From the NCBI RefSeq assembly GCF_002979755.1, contig NZ_PCPP01000008.1, positions 16,992 through 80,991 of the forward strand: DNA of 64,000 nucleotides, given 5' to 3'. Both the position numbers and the translations under genes were made by a program. A model generated the notes under the pieces. The model had not been told where the DNA came from. It searched no databases and worked only from the letters and a program-made list of their open reading frames with translations. Positions 6,618-16,183 of the stretch are shown in pieces (the stretch's first letter is position 1; every line of letters starts with the position of its first letter). Origin of the DNA: Chryseobacterium culicis. Its GTDB lineage: Bacteria; Bacteroidota; Bacteroidia; Flavobacteriales; Weeksellaceae.

Positions 6618-8690
6618 TTAATATTTCAGCATTTCTTCGATCTTATTGCTGAGCTTTTCAGCATTGGGAAGCATTTCTTTTTCCAGAACCAGATTGATAG
6701 GAACGGCAGGTACATCCAGTGATCCCATGGTCTCTACAGGTGCATCAAGATATTTGAAGCAGTTCTTAGAAATACGGTGGGCAAAAGCTTCTGCAAAAGA
6801 GTTGTTAAGCTGTTCTTCCGTAAGAACAATACACTTTCCATGCGCTTTTACTCTTTCAAAAACAAGTTCTTCATCAAGAGGAATTAATGTTCTCAGATCA
6901 ATCACCTCAACTCTTCCATTGAAATTCTTAGCGGCTTCTTTAGCCCAGTAAACTCCCATACCATAAGTAACCACTAATAAAGTTCTGCCTTTTTCAGTTT
7001 CATCCTTATCAGCCTCAATGATTACTTTACCTTTTCCAAATGGAAGCATATAGTCTTCAGCAGGCTCTATTGTTTTAGCATCTTCAGTTCCCGGAACTTT
7101 ACTCCAGTATAATCCTTTGTGCTCCAGCATTACTACCGGATTCGGGTCATAATAAGCTGCTTTTAATAAACCTTTAAAGTCTGCAGCATTACTTGGGTAA
7201 GCTATTTTGATTCCTTTGATATTGGCAAGTATACTTTCAACACTTCCACTATGGTAAGGGCCACCACCGCCATAGGCTCCGATAGGAACACGGATGATAT
7301 TGCTTACAGGGAATTTTCCGCCACTTAAATAGCTGGATTTTGAAATCTCTGTGATTAATTGGTTGATTCCCGGATAAATATAGTCTGCAAACTGAACCTC
7401 AACGATGGGTTTCAATCCCACAGCGCTCATTCCGGCTGTAGATCCAATGATATAAGCCTCCTGAATGGCTGTATTGAAAACTCTTTTGCTTCCGAATTTT
7501 TTCCCTAAAGTAACTGTTTCACGGAAAACACCACCGATTCTTTCACCCACATCCTGTCCGTAAAGCAGAGCTTCAGGATGTTTCCACATCAATTCCTGTA
7601 TAGCATGGATGGCTGCATCTACCATCACAATTTTTTCTCCGTTAGCTGGCTCACGTGTTCCTGTTTCCTCAGTAATTGGAGTAGGAGCAAAAATGTGCTG
7701 CATTACGGTTTCAGGCTTTGGATCTTCTGCATTTTTAGCTTTTTCGAAAGCCTCTTCTGCCTCAAGGCGTGCCTTTTTAGTGATTTGTTTTAAAAGATCT
7801 TCATCAACACCTGTTTCCAGTAAATGTTTTCTAAGAATTTCTCCCGGATCTTTAGCTCTATGCTTTGTTAAATCTTCTTCGTCTCTATAGAATTCTCTTC
7901 TTACTCCTGAAGTATGGTGGCCAATCAGTACTGTTTTTGCACAGACAACCAAAGGTTTTCTTTCTGTTCTTACAAAATCTACAGCTTTTTTCATGGCTTC
8001 GAAACTTTCCACGAAATCAGTCCCGTCTACTCTCATTCTGCTTAACCCCGTGAATCCTGCTACAAAATCATAAGCATCGCAGGTTCTTGCTTCATCTTTC
8101 GTTACGGAAATTCCCCATTCATTATCCTGAACCAAAAATATGATAGGAAGTTGATGTAATGCTGCAAATTGTAGCGCTTCACTCACTTCACCTTCTGTAA
8201 CCGAATTGTCTCCAAGGCTGCATACAACCACAGGATTATTCTCGAAAGTCTGAAGATTGAAATCCTGAATATATTTAATTCCCTGTGCTACTCCTGTAGT
8301 AGGAATGGTTTGCATTCCGGTTGCGGAACTCTGATGAACGATCTTCGGTTTGTTTTCATCCCTACTTGAAGGGTGAGAATAATAAGATCTTCCTCCTGAA
8401 AAAGGGTCGTCAGCTTTAGCCAGTAATTGAAGCATTAATTGGTAAGGTTCAAAACCAATTCCTAAAAGAATACTTTCGTCTCTGTAATAAGGAGAAACCC
8501 AGTCTTCTTTCTTTAGCTGATAGGCAGTTGCCAGCTGAATGGCTTCATGGCCTCTTGAAGTACTATGAACATATTTGCATATGTTTCTGTTTTCTTCATA
8601 AATATCAGCCATTGCCTTGGCCAGCATCATATGATTATACGCTTTGAGTAATATATCCTGAGAAACTTTTTCGTGAAGTGCATTTTCCAT
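6618..8690 (-). CDS. 2-oxoacid dehydrogenase E1, fused alpha and beta subunits
   Basis: 690 residues. Residues 1 to about 310 are an E1-alpha: TSRGHEA at 44-50, then the thiamine diphosphate motif running from G160-D-N to D189-N. After a charged linker (about 315-350) residues 352-690 are an E1-beta, with ALLYGQDVGERIGGVF and YGGGGPYHSGSVE. The product decarboxylates a 2-oxoacid (pyruvate or branched-chain) and passes the acyl group to E2 lipoyl domains. E2 and E3 genes are not in the window. The alpha-beta fusion is common in Bacteroidota. The start is the ATG at 8690; the frame runs 9 codons further upstream but only to a TTG inside the promoter. Confidence 0.9.
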   Translation of the reverse strand: MENALHEKVSQDILLKAYNHMMLAKAMADIYEENRNICKYVHSTSRGHEAIQLATAYQLKKEDWVSPYYRDESILLGIGFEPYQLMLQLLAKADDPFSGGRSYYSHPSSRDENKPKIVHQSSATGMQTIPTTGVAQGIKYIQDFNLQTFENNPVVVCSLGDNSVTEGEVSEALQFAALHQLPIIFLVQDNEWGISVTKDEARTCDAYDFVAGFTGLSRMRVDGTDFVESFEAMKKAVDFVRTERKPLVVCAKTVLIGHHTSGVRREFYRDEEDLTKHRAKDPGEILRKHLLETGVDEDLLKQITKKARLEAEEAFEKAKNAEDPKPETVMQHIFAPTPITEETGTREPANGEKIVMVDAAIHAIQELMWKHPEALLYGQDVGERIGGVFRETVTLGKKFGSKRVFNTAIQEAYIIGSTAGMSAVGLKPIVEVQFADYIYPGINQLITEISKSSYLSGGKFPVSNIIRVPIGAYGGGGPYHSGSVESILANIKGIKIAYPSNAADFKGLLKAAYYDPNPVVMLEHKGLYWSKVPGTEDAKTIEPAEDYMLPFGKGKVIIEADKDETEKGRTLLVVTYGMGVYWAKEAAKNFNGRVEVIDLRTLIPLDEELVFERVKAHGKCIVLTEEQLNNSFAEAFAHRISKNCFKYLDAPVETMGSLDVPAVPINLVLEKEMLPNAEKLSNKIEEMLKY

Positions 8691-8696
8691 AGGAAG

Positions 8697-8733
8697 CAAA
8701 TATACATAAAAAAACAAAATACTAACAACTGTT
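8697..8733 (-). promoter_or_regulatory. Promoter of the fused E1 gene
   Basis: On the minus strand TATATTTG (8704-8697) is a perfect TAnnTTTG -7 box. A TTG lies about 21 bp upstream, inside the terminator hairpin of the preceding gene. The -7 box ends 6 bp before the ATG, so the mRNA would be leaderless or nearly so. Confidence 0.65.
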
Positions 8734-8743
8734 AGTATTTTGT
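8707..8743 (-). terminator. Terminator of the S8 protease gene, overlapping the next promoter
   Basis: A 13-bp perfect inverted repeat, ACAAAATACTAAC (8714-8726) with GTTAGTATTTTGT (8731-8743) and a 4-nt loop. On the minus strand it is followed by a T run. It starts 22 bp past the protease stop and contains the -33 region of the E1 promoter. Confidence 0.7.
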
Positions 8744-8765
8744 GAAAAATCTTTGTTTATATAGG

Positions 8766-10907
8766 TTATTCCTTGATCACTTTTTTAGAAATAACATCTT
8801 TGTCTGTTTTTACTTCAATGATGTAGATTCCTTTTGTGTACGCAGATAAATCTATCGTTTCTTTATCATTATTTATAGTGCCGCTTTGCAGTTTTTTACC
8901 TGTAAGGTCATACACATTGAATGTAGATTTTTTAGGTGCTTTTAGAATGTTTGTGACATCTTTCGTGATCGTTGGCGAAATAGCGAGATTGTTAAGAGGA
9001 TTTGAAATGTCTTTAGTTCCTAATAACTCGGTAAATCCTGTTACGATGACGGAATAGTTCTGAGGAGCATTACCTCCTGAGTTATTTTTCAATATGCCTT
9101 TGTTGGTGATCTCAATTTTATAAGTTCTTCCGGCAACCGGAGCATCAATTACAACCTGTTCTACGTTGTCTACAGTATTATCTCCTTTTGTGGCAGGAGT
9201 CATAGGGTTGTTGGCATCCAGTTTCCACGGATAATACACGGTGTTGGTAGTCGTATCTGTAATTTTCAGATCCAGATCATTAATCAGCTTGGAGCTTCTG
9301 TTATTGTAAATATTGTTCCATTGATTGGTGAAGTTGGTGAACTCAGGATCTATCCAGGATATGGTCACTTTTAACGGCTCTGACCCTGATGCTTTTACTG
9401 TTTTTACATTGGCTACTCCGCTGTTTAAAGTTTCATCATTGAAAATAATTGTGTTATTTGATTTTCCTACAAGAAGTTCCGCTCCTTTTTTCGAGTCAAT
9501 AAAGCCCCATCCAAATTGTGGGTCAGGGCCTATGTTTCCTGCTTCTTTAGCTGAGTGAACCATTAAGGTTTTTGCGGATGCAGCATTTAAAACATTTCCT
9601 CCAAACAACTGTTTATTGATCTGTGTCCAAAGTCCCACAATACCTGTTACAACAGGCGCTGAATAAGAAGTACCATCTCCAATGTCAATTTTGCTGCCTC
9701 CAGTTGCATTATTATCAGTCCATGCACTGGCAACTTCTGTTCCAACTGCTGTAATATCCGGTTTTATACCTCCGTCATCTCTTGGTCCTGCGCTGCTGTA
9801 GCTGGAATGGATAACATCTGAGGAGGCTGTATATCTTCCATCGTTAGTTGTAATTCTGTCTGCAGCTCCTACCACAATGATATTCTTTCCAAGAGAACCA
9901 ATCCCGATACAGTCGTATCCCTGTGCGCAGTTGCTGGGAGGAAGCGTATCTGTTGCTGCAAATTCTACTAAATTTCCAGTGTTATCCGTATAATATTTTT
10001 TATAAGTACTTGTAGCAGCACTAGGTCCTTCACCAAAAGAGTTTCCGGCAGATTTTATAATAATATAAGAAGGGTTGTTGTATACAATTTGATCATAATC
10101 ACGATCATTTGTGTGATAAGTTCCCTGAGCGTCAAAAGAAGTGCCTGGGCTGGCAAAAGCTCCATTCCAGACCCATGACGGTTCATTGTTAATCAGCTGA
10201 GGATCTGCCCACCCCTGGTTACTTCCATAGGAATGATTTGAAATATTGGGTTGCGCTTTGATAATTTTTTGAAATACTGTGCTTTGGGTAGTTTCTCCGT
10301 CCAAGACAGAGGTTCCAAAAGCATAGGCCACAATGGTAGAATTGGGTGCAATACCTTTGAAGTTGACTTGTCTGGTTGTTCCGTTCGTGAAGGTTACGGT
10401 GTATGGATAGTCTTTCGCTCCAATAAAGCTGGAAACGGCTGTTGCGTGGTCTCCATAATTAACGGTACTGCTTTCTTTGTTTGTGATTCTGTTAGGAAGG
10501 TTGTTAAAAAAAACATGCCCGGCAAATACTCTCGCTACACCGGAGGAAGTACTGCCGTCAAAAATAGTAAATTTAATGCCTTCTCCATTGAATGAACCTG
10601 TTAAGCCTGTAATATTTCCTCCCTGTAAAAAATCAGAATTGGAATTTTTAATCTGGTCCATATCATGAGCCTTGAAAAAATAGGGTTTGTTGCCCGGTAA
10701 AAAACCTGCCAGATTGGTTCTTTGCTGTTCAATCTCTTTTAAAACTTCAGGAGTTCTGTTAGCATTATATCGTTTAGATATATAAGCCTCAAATTTTTCA
10801 TTGTTGTCTATTCTCTGGCGTTCAAATGATCGGTTTAATTCTTCATTGTTTTGCGCATTTATTAGCGTTATAGCTAAAACACTGAGTAAAAGTAATTGTT
10901 TCTTCAT
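8766..10907 (-). CDS. Secreted subtilisin-like (S8) serine protease with T9SS C-terminal domain
   Basis: 713 residues. The signal peptide is residues 1-19 (MKKQLLLLSVLAITLINAQ). Catalytic triad candidates are D117 (TIFDGS), H154 (GDHATAV) and S414 (GTSYSAP), with oxyanion N289 (SAGNS). A beta-sandwich domain follows. The last 75 residues are a Por-type sorting domain (FNVYDLTGKKLQSG ... GIYIIEVKTD), which sends the protein through the outer membrane by T9SS. The catalytic Asp and His are 37 residues apart, typical for S8. Likely an extracellular or surface protease. The ATG at 10907 starts the signal peptide; upstream codons in frame overlap the promoter. Confidence 0.9.
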   Translation of the reverse strand: MKKQLLLLSVLAITLINAQNNEELNRSFERQRIDNNEKFEAYISKRYNANRTPEVLKEIEQQRTNLAGFLPGNKPYFFKAHDMDQIKNSNSDFLQGGNITGLTGSFNGEGIKFTIFDGSTSSGVARVFAGHVFFNNLPNRITNKESSTVNYGDHATAVSSFIGAKDYPYTVTFTNGTTRQVNFKGIAPNSTIVAYAFGTSVLDGETTQSTVFQKIIKAQPNISNHSYGSNQGWADPQLINNEPSWVWNGAFASPGTSFDAQGTYHTNDRDYDQIVYNNPSYIIIKSAGNSFGEGPSAATSTYKKYYTDNTGNLVEFAATDTLPPSNCAQGYDCIGIGSLGKNIIVVGAADRITTNDGRYTASSDVIHSSYSSAGPRDDGGIKPDITAVGTEVASAWTDNNATGGSKIDIGDGTSYSAPVVTGIVGLWTQINKQLFGGNVLNAASAKTLMVHSAKEAGNIGPDPQFGWGFIDSKKGAELLVGKSNNTIIFNDETLNSGVANVKTVKASGSEPLKVTISWIDPEFTNFTNQWNNIYNNRSSKLINDLDLKITDTTTNTVYYPWKLDANNPMTPATKGDNTVDNVEQVVIDAPVAGRTYKIEITNKGILKNNSGGNAPQNYSVIVTGFTELLGTKDISNPLNNLAISPTITKDVTNILKAPKKSTFNVYDLTGKKLQSGTINNDKETIDLSAYTKGIYIIEVKTDKDVISKKVIKE

Positions 10908-10941
10908 TTTGAGTGATAAATTGTTAAAAAATAGAATCATT

Positions 10942-10949
10942 CAAATTTA
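10942..10949 (-). promoter_or_regulatory. -7 promoter box of the S8 protease gene
   Basis: TAAATTTG on the minus strand matches TAnnTTTG exactly and lies 34 bp before the ATG. No clear TTG -33 element was found. Confidence 0.5.
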
Positions 10950-11168
10950 TGCTAATATTTTAATTATTAATATGTTTTGATGGATAACTCCAATTTTTTA
11001 AGCTAATTTTAATTTTTCATTTTATTTGTTAAAAAAAATTTTTGAGAATATGATATTGGGGTTATTTTTTGGATATTATTGATTGTTTTAATCGTTGTTA
11101 TAAAACAATATTTAGAAAAAATGGAGTAACTTTACATTCTCTTTTTTATAAAAAAGTTAGAAAATTAT

Positions 11169-14100
11169 ATGTATTTAATTTTTGACACAGAAACAACCGG
11201 TTTACCAAAAAATTTCAACGCTCCGCTTTCAGACTCGGATAACTGGCCAAGAATGGTTCAGATTGCATGGCAAGTGCACGATGATGATGGGAATTTGATT
11301 GAAAACCAGGATTATATAATAAAACCTGAAGGGTATGATATTCCCTTCAATGCCGCACGTATTCACGGAATTACCACCAAGATTGCCAATGAAGAAGGAC
11401 GAGATCTCCAGGAGATTCTTGAAGAGTTCTCTAAAGTCCTTGAAAGAGTAAGAGTGGTTTCCGGACATAATGTAGAATTCGACTATAATATTGTAGGAGC
11501 AGAATTTTACAGAAAAAACCTGAAAGATAATCTGCAGGAAAAACCCAAAGCAGATACCATGATTTTGGGAACCGACTACTGTCAGCTTGGCGGAGGTCGT
11601 GGAGGAAGATTCAAACCTCCGAAATTGGAAGAGCTTTATGAAAAACTCTATGGGAATAAATTTGATGAAGCCCATAATGCTGCTGCCGACGTAAATGCTA
11701 CAGCCAGAGCTTTCTTTGAGATGGTAAGAATCGGAGTTGTACCTGCTGAAACCTTAAAGATTTCAGAAGATCAGCTTGCGTATTTCAGAAGTCTTTATCC
11801 GGATCCGATTAAGCCTTTTAATATTGTTATCAGAAGGCAGGTTGCAGATTTTCATAATAAGAAAAAGCAACAGGATTTCGGGAGTATTGATGAAATTGAT
11901 TTAGGAAAATATTTCAATTTTAATAGTCATAGTGTTTTCTCAACATTGATGGCTACATCAAGTATCAATGATTTGATTAAAAAAGCTTCTGACGAAAATT
12001 TCCCGGCTGTCGGTATGGTGGATCTTGGAAACATGATGGGGGCTTTTAAGTTCGTTTCAGCAGTAGAAGGTGCTAATGGGGACAGAGCAAAGAAGCATAA
12101 AGAATATTTAGCAAAAAAACAGGAAGCAGAAGAAAACGGAACGGAGTTCAATGAAGATGAACCTGTTTCTGAACCGCTTATCCCTGTGGTTGGCTGTGAA
12201 TTCTATATTTCGGAACGTTATGAACAAAAGCAGTTTACCAAAGATGATCCCGACAGGAGAACACAGGTAGTGCTTTTGGCAAAAGATTTTAACGGGTACA
12301 AAAACCTGGCAAAACTTTCCAGTATCGGTTTTCTGAAAGGATTCTATTTTGGGGTTCCAAGGGTGAGCAGAGAGCTGATAGCACAATATAAAGAAGGAGT
12401 GATTGCACTGACCTCCGGAATTATGGGTGATATTCCTGATGCCATCTTAAATACCGGTGAACAGAAAGGAGAGGAGCTTTTCAAATGGTGGAAAGATACT
12501 TTTGAAGATGATTTTTATGTTCAGATTCAGAATCATAAACTGCCTGAAGAAGAACATTTAAATGATGTTTTACTCCATTTCGCGGATAAATATAATGTTA
12601 AAATTTTAGCGCAGAACGAGACTTTTTACACCAATAAAGATGATGCCAATATCCAGGATATTGTAAGCTGTATAAAAGATGGTGAAAAGCTGACAACACC
12701 TATTGGAAAAGGGTTTGGTAAAAGAAGAGGTCTGGCAACAGGTGAATATTATATCAAGAATTCCGATGAAATAAAAGAGGCCTTTTTAGCGTATCCTGAT
12801 GCATTTGATGCGTATGAAGAATTTTCTGCAAAATTTAAGCCTTATACCTTAAAAAGAGATGTTCTCCTTCCGAAGTTTGATATTCCGGAAGAATTTATCC
12901 ATGCCGAAGATGAGGTAGACGGGGGAAAAAGAGGGGAAATGGCCTATCTTACCTATCTTACCTATGAAGGAGCAAAGAGAAGATATGATCCAATTGGCGG
13001 TATTACCGATGAAATCAAAGAACGTCTTGACTTCGAACTTGAAGTAATTGCCAATACCGGTTATCCTGGATACTTCCTTATTGTACAGGATTTCTGTAAT
13101 GAAGCCCGTAATATGGGGGTTTGGGTAGGTCCGGGAAGAGGTTCTGCTGCAGGTTCTGCTGTAGCTTATTGTATTGGAATTACCAATGTAGATCCTATTA
13201 AATATGACCTGCTTTTTGAGAGATTCCTGAATCCGGAAAGGGTTTCCATGCCCGATATTGATATTGACTTTGATGATGAAGGAAGAGATAAAATTATCAA
13301 ATGGGTAGTTGAGAAATACGGAAAAACTCAGGTAGCACAGATTATTACTTACTCGGTTTTGGGTGGGAAATCTGCTATTAAAGATGCCGGAAGAGTACTG
13401 GATGTTCCGATTCCTGATACAAACAATATTGCTAAGCTGATTCCTCCGAGTCCGGGGATGAATATCGCGAAAGCTTTAGCAAAATATGATAAATTAAAAC
13501 CGGAAGAACAGATGCTCGTTGATGAGATGAGGTATGTTCTTAACAGTCCTGATGATGCACGGCATGGAGTTTTGGCAAGTGCCAAAAAGATGGAAGGCTG
13601 TATCAGAAATACCGGAATTCACGCCTGTGGGGTAATCATTACACCGGAAGATGTGAGTAATCTGGTTCCGGTAACCATTGCAGCAAAAGATGCTGATATC
13701 TTAGTGTCACAGTTTGACAACTCTGTGGCGGAGAGTGCCGGTCTCTTGAAGATGGACTTCCTGGGGTTGAGAACTCTGACTATCATTAAAGATGCATTGA
13801 AGCTTGTGAAGGCAAGATATAATGTAGATATTGATCCGGATCTTATTCCGCTTGATGATACCAAAACATATCAGCTGTTTAAAGAAGGAAGAACAGTAGG
13901 GATTTTCCAGTATGAAAGTCCCGGGATGCAAAAATACATGAGGGAACTTAAACCCACTGTTTTTGCTGACCTTATTGCCATGAACGCCTTGTATCGTCCG
14001 GGTCCGATCAAATATATTCCAAACTTTATCAACAGGAAGCATGGGATTGAAGAGATTGTTTATGATTTACCGGAAACAGAAGAATATTTAAAAGAAACAT

Positions 14101-15839
14101 ACGGGATTACTGTTTATCAGGAGCAGGTAATGCTTTTGTCCCAGAAATTGGCCAATTTTACCAAAGGTGAAGCCGATACGTTGAGAAAAGCGATGGGTAA
14201 AAAGCAGATTGACGTTCTTAATAAAATGTACCCGAAATTCATTGAAGGAGGTAGAAAAAACAACCTGAATGAAGAAAGGCTTGAGAAAATCTGGAATGAC
14301 TGGAAAGCCTTTGCAGAATATGCCTTCAACAAATCTCACTCTACCTGTTATGCATTTATTGCTTATCAAACGGCTTATTTAAAAGCAAATTATCCGGCTG
14401 AATATATGGCGAGTGTGATGAGTAACAACATTAACAATACGGATTCAATTACCATGTTCATGGAGGATTGTAAAAGTATGGGTGTGGATGTATTAGGTCC
14501 GGATGTGAATGAATCCCAATACAAATTCTCAGTAAACGAAAAAGGACAGATCCGTTTCGGATTGGGAGCTATCAAAGGAATTGGAGAAGGGCCAAGTGAA
14601 GCTATTACCAGAGAAAGAGCAAACGGAAGGTTTAAAAATATTTATGATTTCTTTGAAAGAATATTGCCTTCACAGATGAATAAGAGGGTAGCGGAAAGTT
14701 TAGTGCTTGCCGGTGGTTTTGATGAACTGGACTCTTTCCACAGAGGACAGTATTTTGATATCGACATGGCCGGAAAAACCAATCTTGAACGATTGATCAG
14801 ATATGGGCAAAGCTTTCAGGAAAGTAAAAATGAGATGGAACATTCATTATTTGCTGATTTTGCAGAAGAAGTTCAGATTGAACAGCCTAAACTGCCACCT
14901 TGCCCGGAATGGCCGAATATGCATAAGCTTAACAAAGAAAAGGAAATCATTGGTTTCTATCTTTCTGCGCATCCGCTGGATGAGTTCAAGTACCAGTTCA
15001 AGTTTATGCAGGGGCAGCTTTCCAAAAAATCTGTTCTTGAAAAAAATGAGGAAGATAAAGCCGTGACAGATGAAGCGCCTGTCTTGGAGCAGGATGCTCA
15101 GGATGATGCTGTAGATCTTACAGAAATTGTATCCGATGATGTTGTGGCAGGTGAAGAGGAAATCGTGGAAGAGGTGACTAAAAAGGCTGAGCCTAAAGGT
15201 AACTTCATGTTTCTGAATCTTGATGAGGTGGATGCTTACAAAGAGCAGGCTTTTGCGAATAAGCAGGAAGAGCTGTTTGAAGAGAAAAAGAAAGACTGGA
15301 AAACCATGCAGAAAGAAAGAGAAAACGGTGGTGGTGGAAAAGAATATACTGTTGCTGGTCTGATTACGGAATATGTAGTAAAAGATGGCTTCAGAAGTGG
15401 CGAAAAAGTGGCTTTTGTTACGCTGGAAGATTATTCCGGATCTTATTCATTCAGATTGGGTGACAGAGATTATATGAGGCTGAAAGAGAAGCTGGAGGTT
15501 CAGAGGTTTGTTATTTTTAAAATAAAATTTGCTCAGGTCAAAGACGGAAGAGTCTTTGTGAATGTAAATGATGTGATAGAGCTTCAGGAAGCTTTCGAAA
15601 GATTTGCAAAAAGTATCTCGTTAGTCATGGATGTGATGGATGTAAGACCTGAAGATCTCGACTTCTTCCGAACGGTTCTCGACAGAAATAAAGGAAATCA
15701 AAAACTGAAATTCTTTATTAAAAATCTTGAGGACGATTCCCATATCGAAGTACAGTCTATGAAACATTCAGTGGACCTGAATGGAGATCTGATTAAAGAA
15801 ATTCAACTTCTTAATAAGTATGAGTTTTATTTAAACTAG
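11169..15839 (+). CDS. dnaE: DNA polymerase III alpha subunit with fused N-terminal DEDDh exonuclease
   Basis: 1556 residues against about 1160 for ordinary DnaE. Residues 1-185 form a DnaQ-type proofreading exonuclease with D6 and E8 (DTETTGL), D105 (HNVEFDYN), H169 and D174 (AHNAAADVNA). A PHP domain follows from about 249. The polymerase palm has VGPGRGSAAGSA (653-664) and PDIDIDFDD (695-703), whose D696 and D698 are the metal-binding aspartates. The C-terminal third holds the beta-clamp and OB-fold regions, with an acidic insert around 1290-1350. It is the replicative polymerase, here with proofreading on the same chain. PHP metal ligands look lost (see findings). The gene is monocistronic. 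Confidence 0.95.
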   Translation: MYLIFDTETTGLPKNFNAPLSDSDNWPRMVQIAWQVHDDDGNLIENQDYIIKPEGYDIPFNAARIHGITTKIANEEGRDLQEILEEFSKVLERVRVVSGHNVEFDYNIVGAEFYRKNLKDNLQEKPKADTMILGTDYCQLGGGRGGRFKPPKLEELYEKLYGNKFDEAHNAAADVNATARAFFEMVRIGVVPAETLKISEDQLAYFRSLYPDPIKPFNIVIRRQVADFHNKKKQQDFGSIDEIDLGKYFNFNSHSVFSTLMATSSINDLIKKASDENFPAVGMVDLGNMMGAFKFVSAVEGANGDRAKKHKEYLAKKQEAEENGTEFNEDEPVSEPLIPVVGCEFYISERYEQKQFTKDDPDRRTQVVLLAKDFNGYKNLAKLSSIGFLKGFYFGVPRVSRELIAQYKEGVIALTSGIMGDIPDAILNTGEQKGEELFKWWKDTFEDDFYVQIQNHKLPEEEHLNDVLLHFADKYNVKILAQNETFYTNKDDANIQDIVSCIKDGEKLTTPIGKGFGKRRGLATGEYYIKNSDEIKEAFLAYPDAFDAYEEFSAKFKPYTLKRDVLLPKFDIPEEFIHAEDEVDGGKRGEMAYLTYLTYEGAKRRYDPIGGITDEIKERLDFELEVIANTGYPGYFLIVQDFCNEARNMGVWVGPGRGSAAGSAVAYCIGITNVDPIKYDLLFERFLNPERVSMPDIDIDFDDEGRDKIIKWVVEKYGKTQVAQIITYSVLGGKSAIKDAGRVLDVPIPDTNNIAKLIPPSPGMNIAKALAKYDKLKPEEQMLVDEMRYVLNSPDDARHGVLASAKKMEGCIRNTGIHACGVIITPEDVSNLVPVTIAAKDADILVSQFDNSVAESAGLLKMDFLGLRTLTIIKDALKLVKARYNVDIDPDLIPLDDTKTYQLFKEGRTVGIFQYESPGMQKYMRELKPTVFADLIAMNALYRPGPIKYIPNFINRKHGIEEIVYDLPETEEYLKETYGITVYQEQVMLLSQKLANFTKGEADTLRKAMGKKQIDVLNKMYPKFIEGGRKNNLNEERLEKIWNDWKAFAEYAFNKSHSTCYAFIAYQTAYLKANYPAEYMASVMSNNINNTDSITMFMEDCKSMGVDVLGPDVNESQYKFSVNEKGQIRFGLGAIKGIGEGPSEAITRERANGRFKNIYDFFERILPSQMNKRVAESLVLAGGFDELDSFHRGQYFDIDMAGKTNLERLIRYGQSFQESKNEMEHSLFADFAEEVQIEQPKLPPCPEWPNMHKLNKEKEIIGFYLSAHPLDEFKYQFKFMQGQLSKKSVLEKNEEDKAVTDEAPVLEQDAQDDAVDLTEIVSDDVVAGEEEIVEEVTKKAEPKGNFMFLNLDEVDAYKEQAFANKQEELFEEKKKDWKTMQKERENGGGGKEYTVAGLITEYVVKDGFRSGEKVAFVTLEDYSGSYSFRLGDRDYMRLKEKLEVQRFVIFKIKFAQVKDGRVFVNVNDVIELQEAFERFAKSISLVMDVMDVRPEDLDFFRTVLDRNKGNQKLKFFIKNLEDDSHIEVQSMKHSVDLNGDLIKEIQLLNKYEFYLN

Positions 15840-16183
15840 AAAAAAATACCTATATAAAAAGAGTGGCTTATGTCACTCTTTTTTTTGTTTGCATATTTTC
15901 AATATTGATGAAAAATTTTAAATAATTTTTTATGTTAAATAGAAAAATTTTCTGAAGTCTATTTTAATTATATACTAATTTAAATATCTGATTTCCAGTG
16001 TATTGTTTTTTTTCAATGAATTATGAAATAGTTATTAAAATTAAATAAACGTTTGGTTTTATTGGGTTTTTATGTTGATTTTAATTGTTTTTGTTTAAAA
16101 ATTTATGATATTTTTTAATTTTACATTTAAAATTTAAATAATATTTATAAATTTACCGCCCTAACTTTTATTATTACTATTTT
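15840..16183. other. AT-rich intergenic region, terminator plus promoter area
   Basis: 344 bp with no gene. It holds the dnaE terminator at its left end. At the right end TAAATTTA (16148-16155) is a one-mismatch -7 box for the next gene. The middle is very AT-rich with no repeat I can define. Confidence 0.5.
15857..15886 (+). terminator. dnaE terminator
   Basis: AGAGTG and CACTCT arms around an 8-nt loop, followed by eight T. It starts 20 bp past the stop codon. Confidence 0.85.

Noticed and set aside
11229..11675. 148-residue ORF antisense to dnaE
   Set aside because: It overlaps the catalytic exonuclease domain and shows no coding signature of its own.
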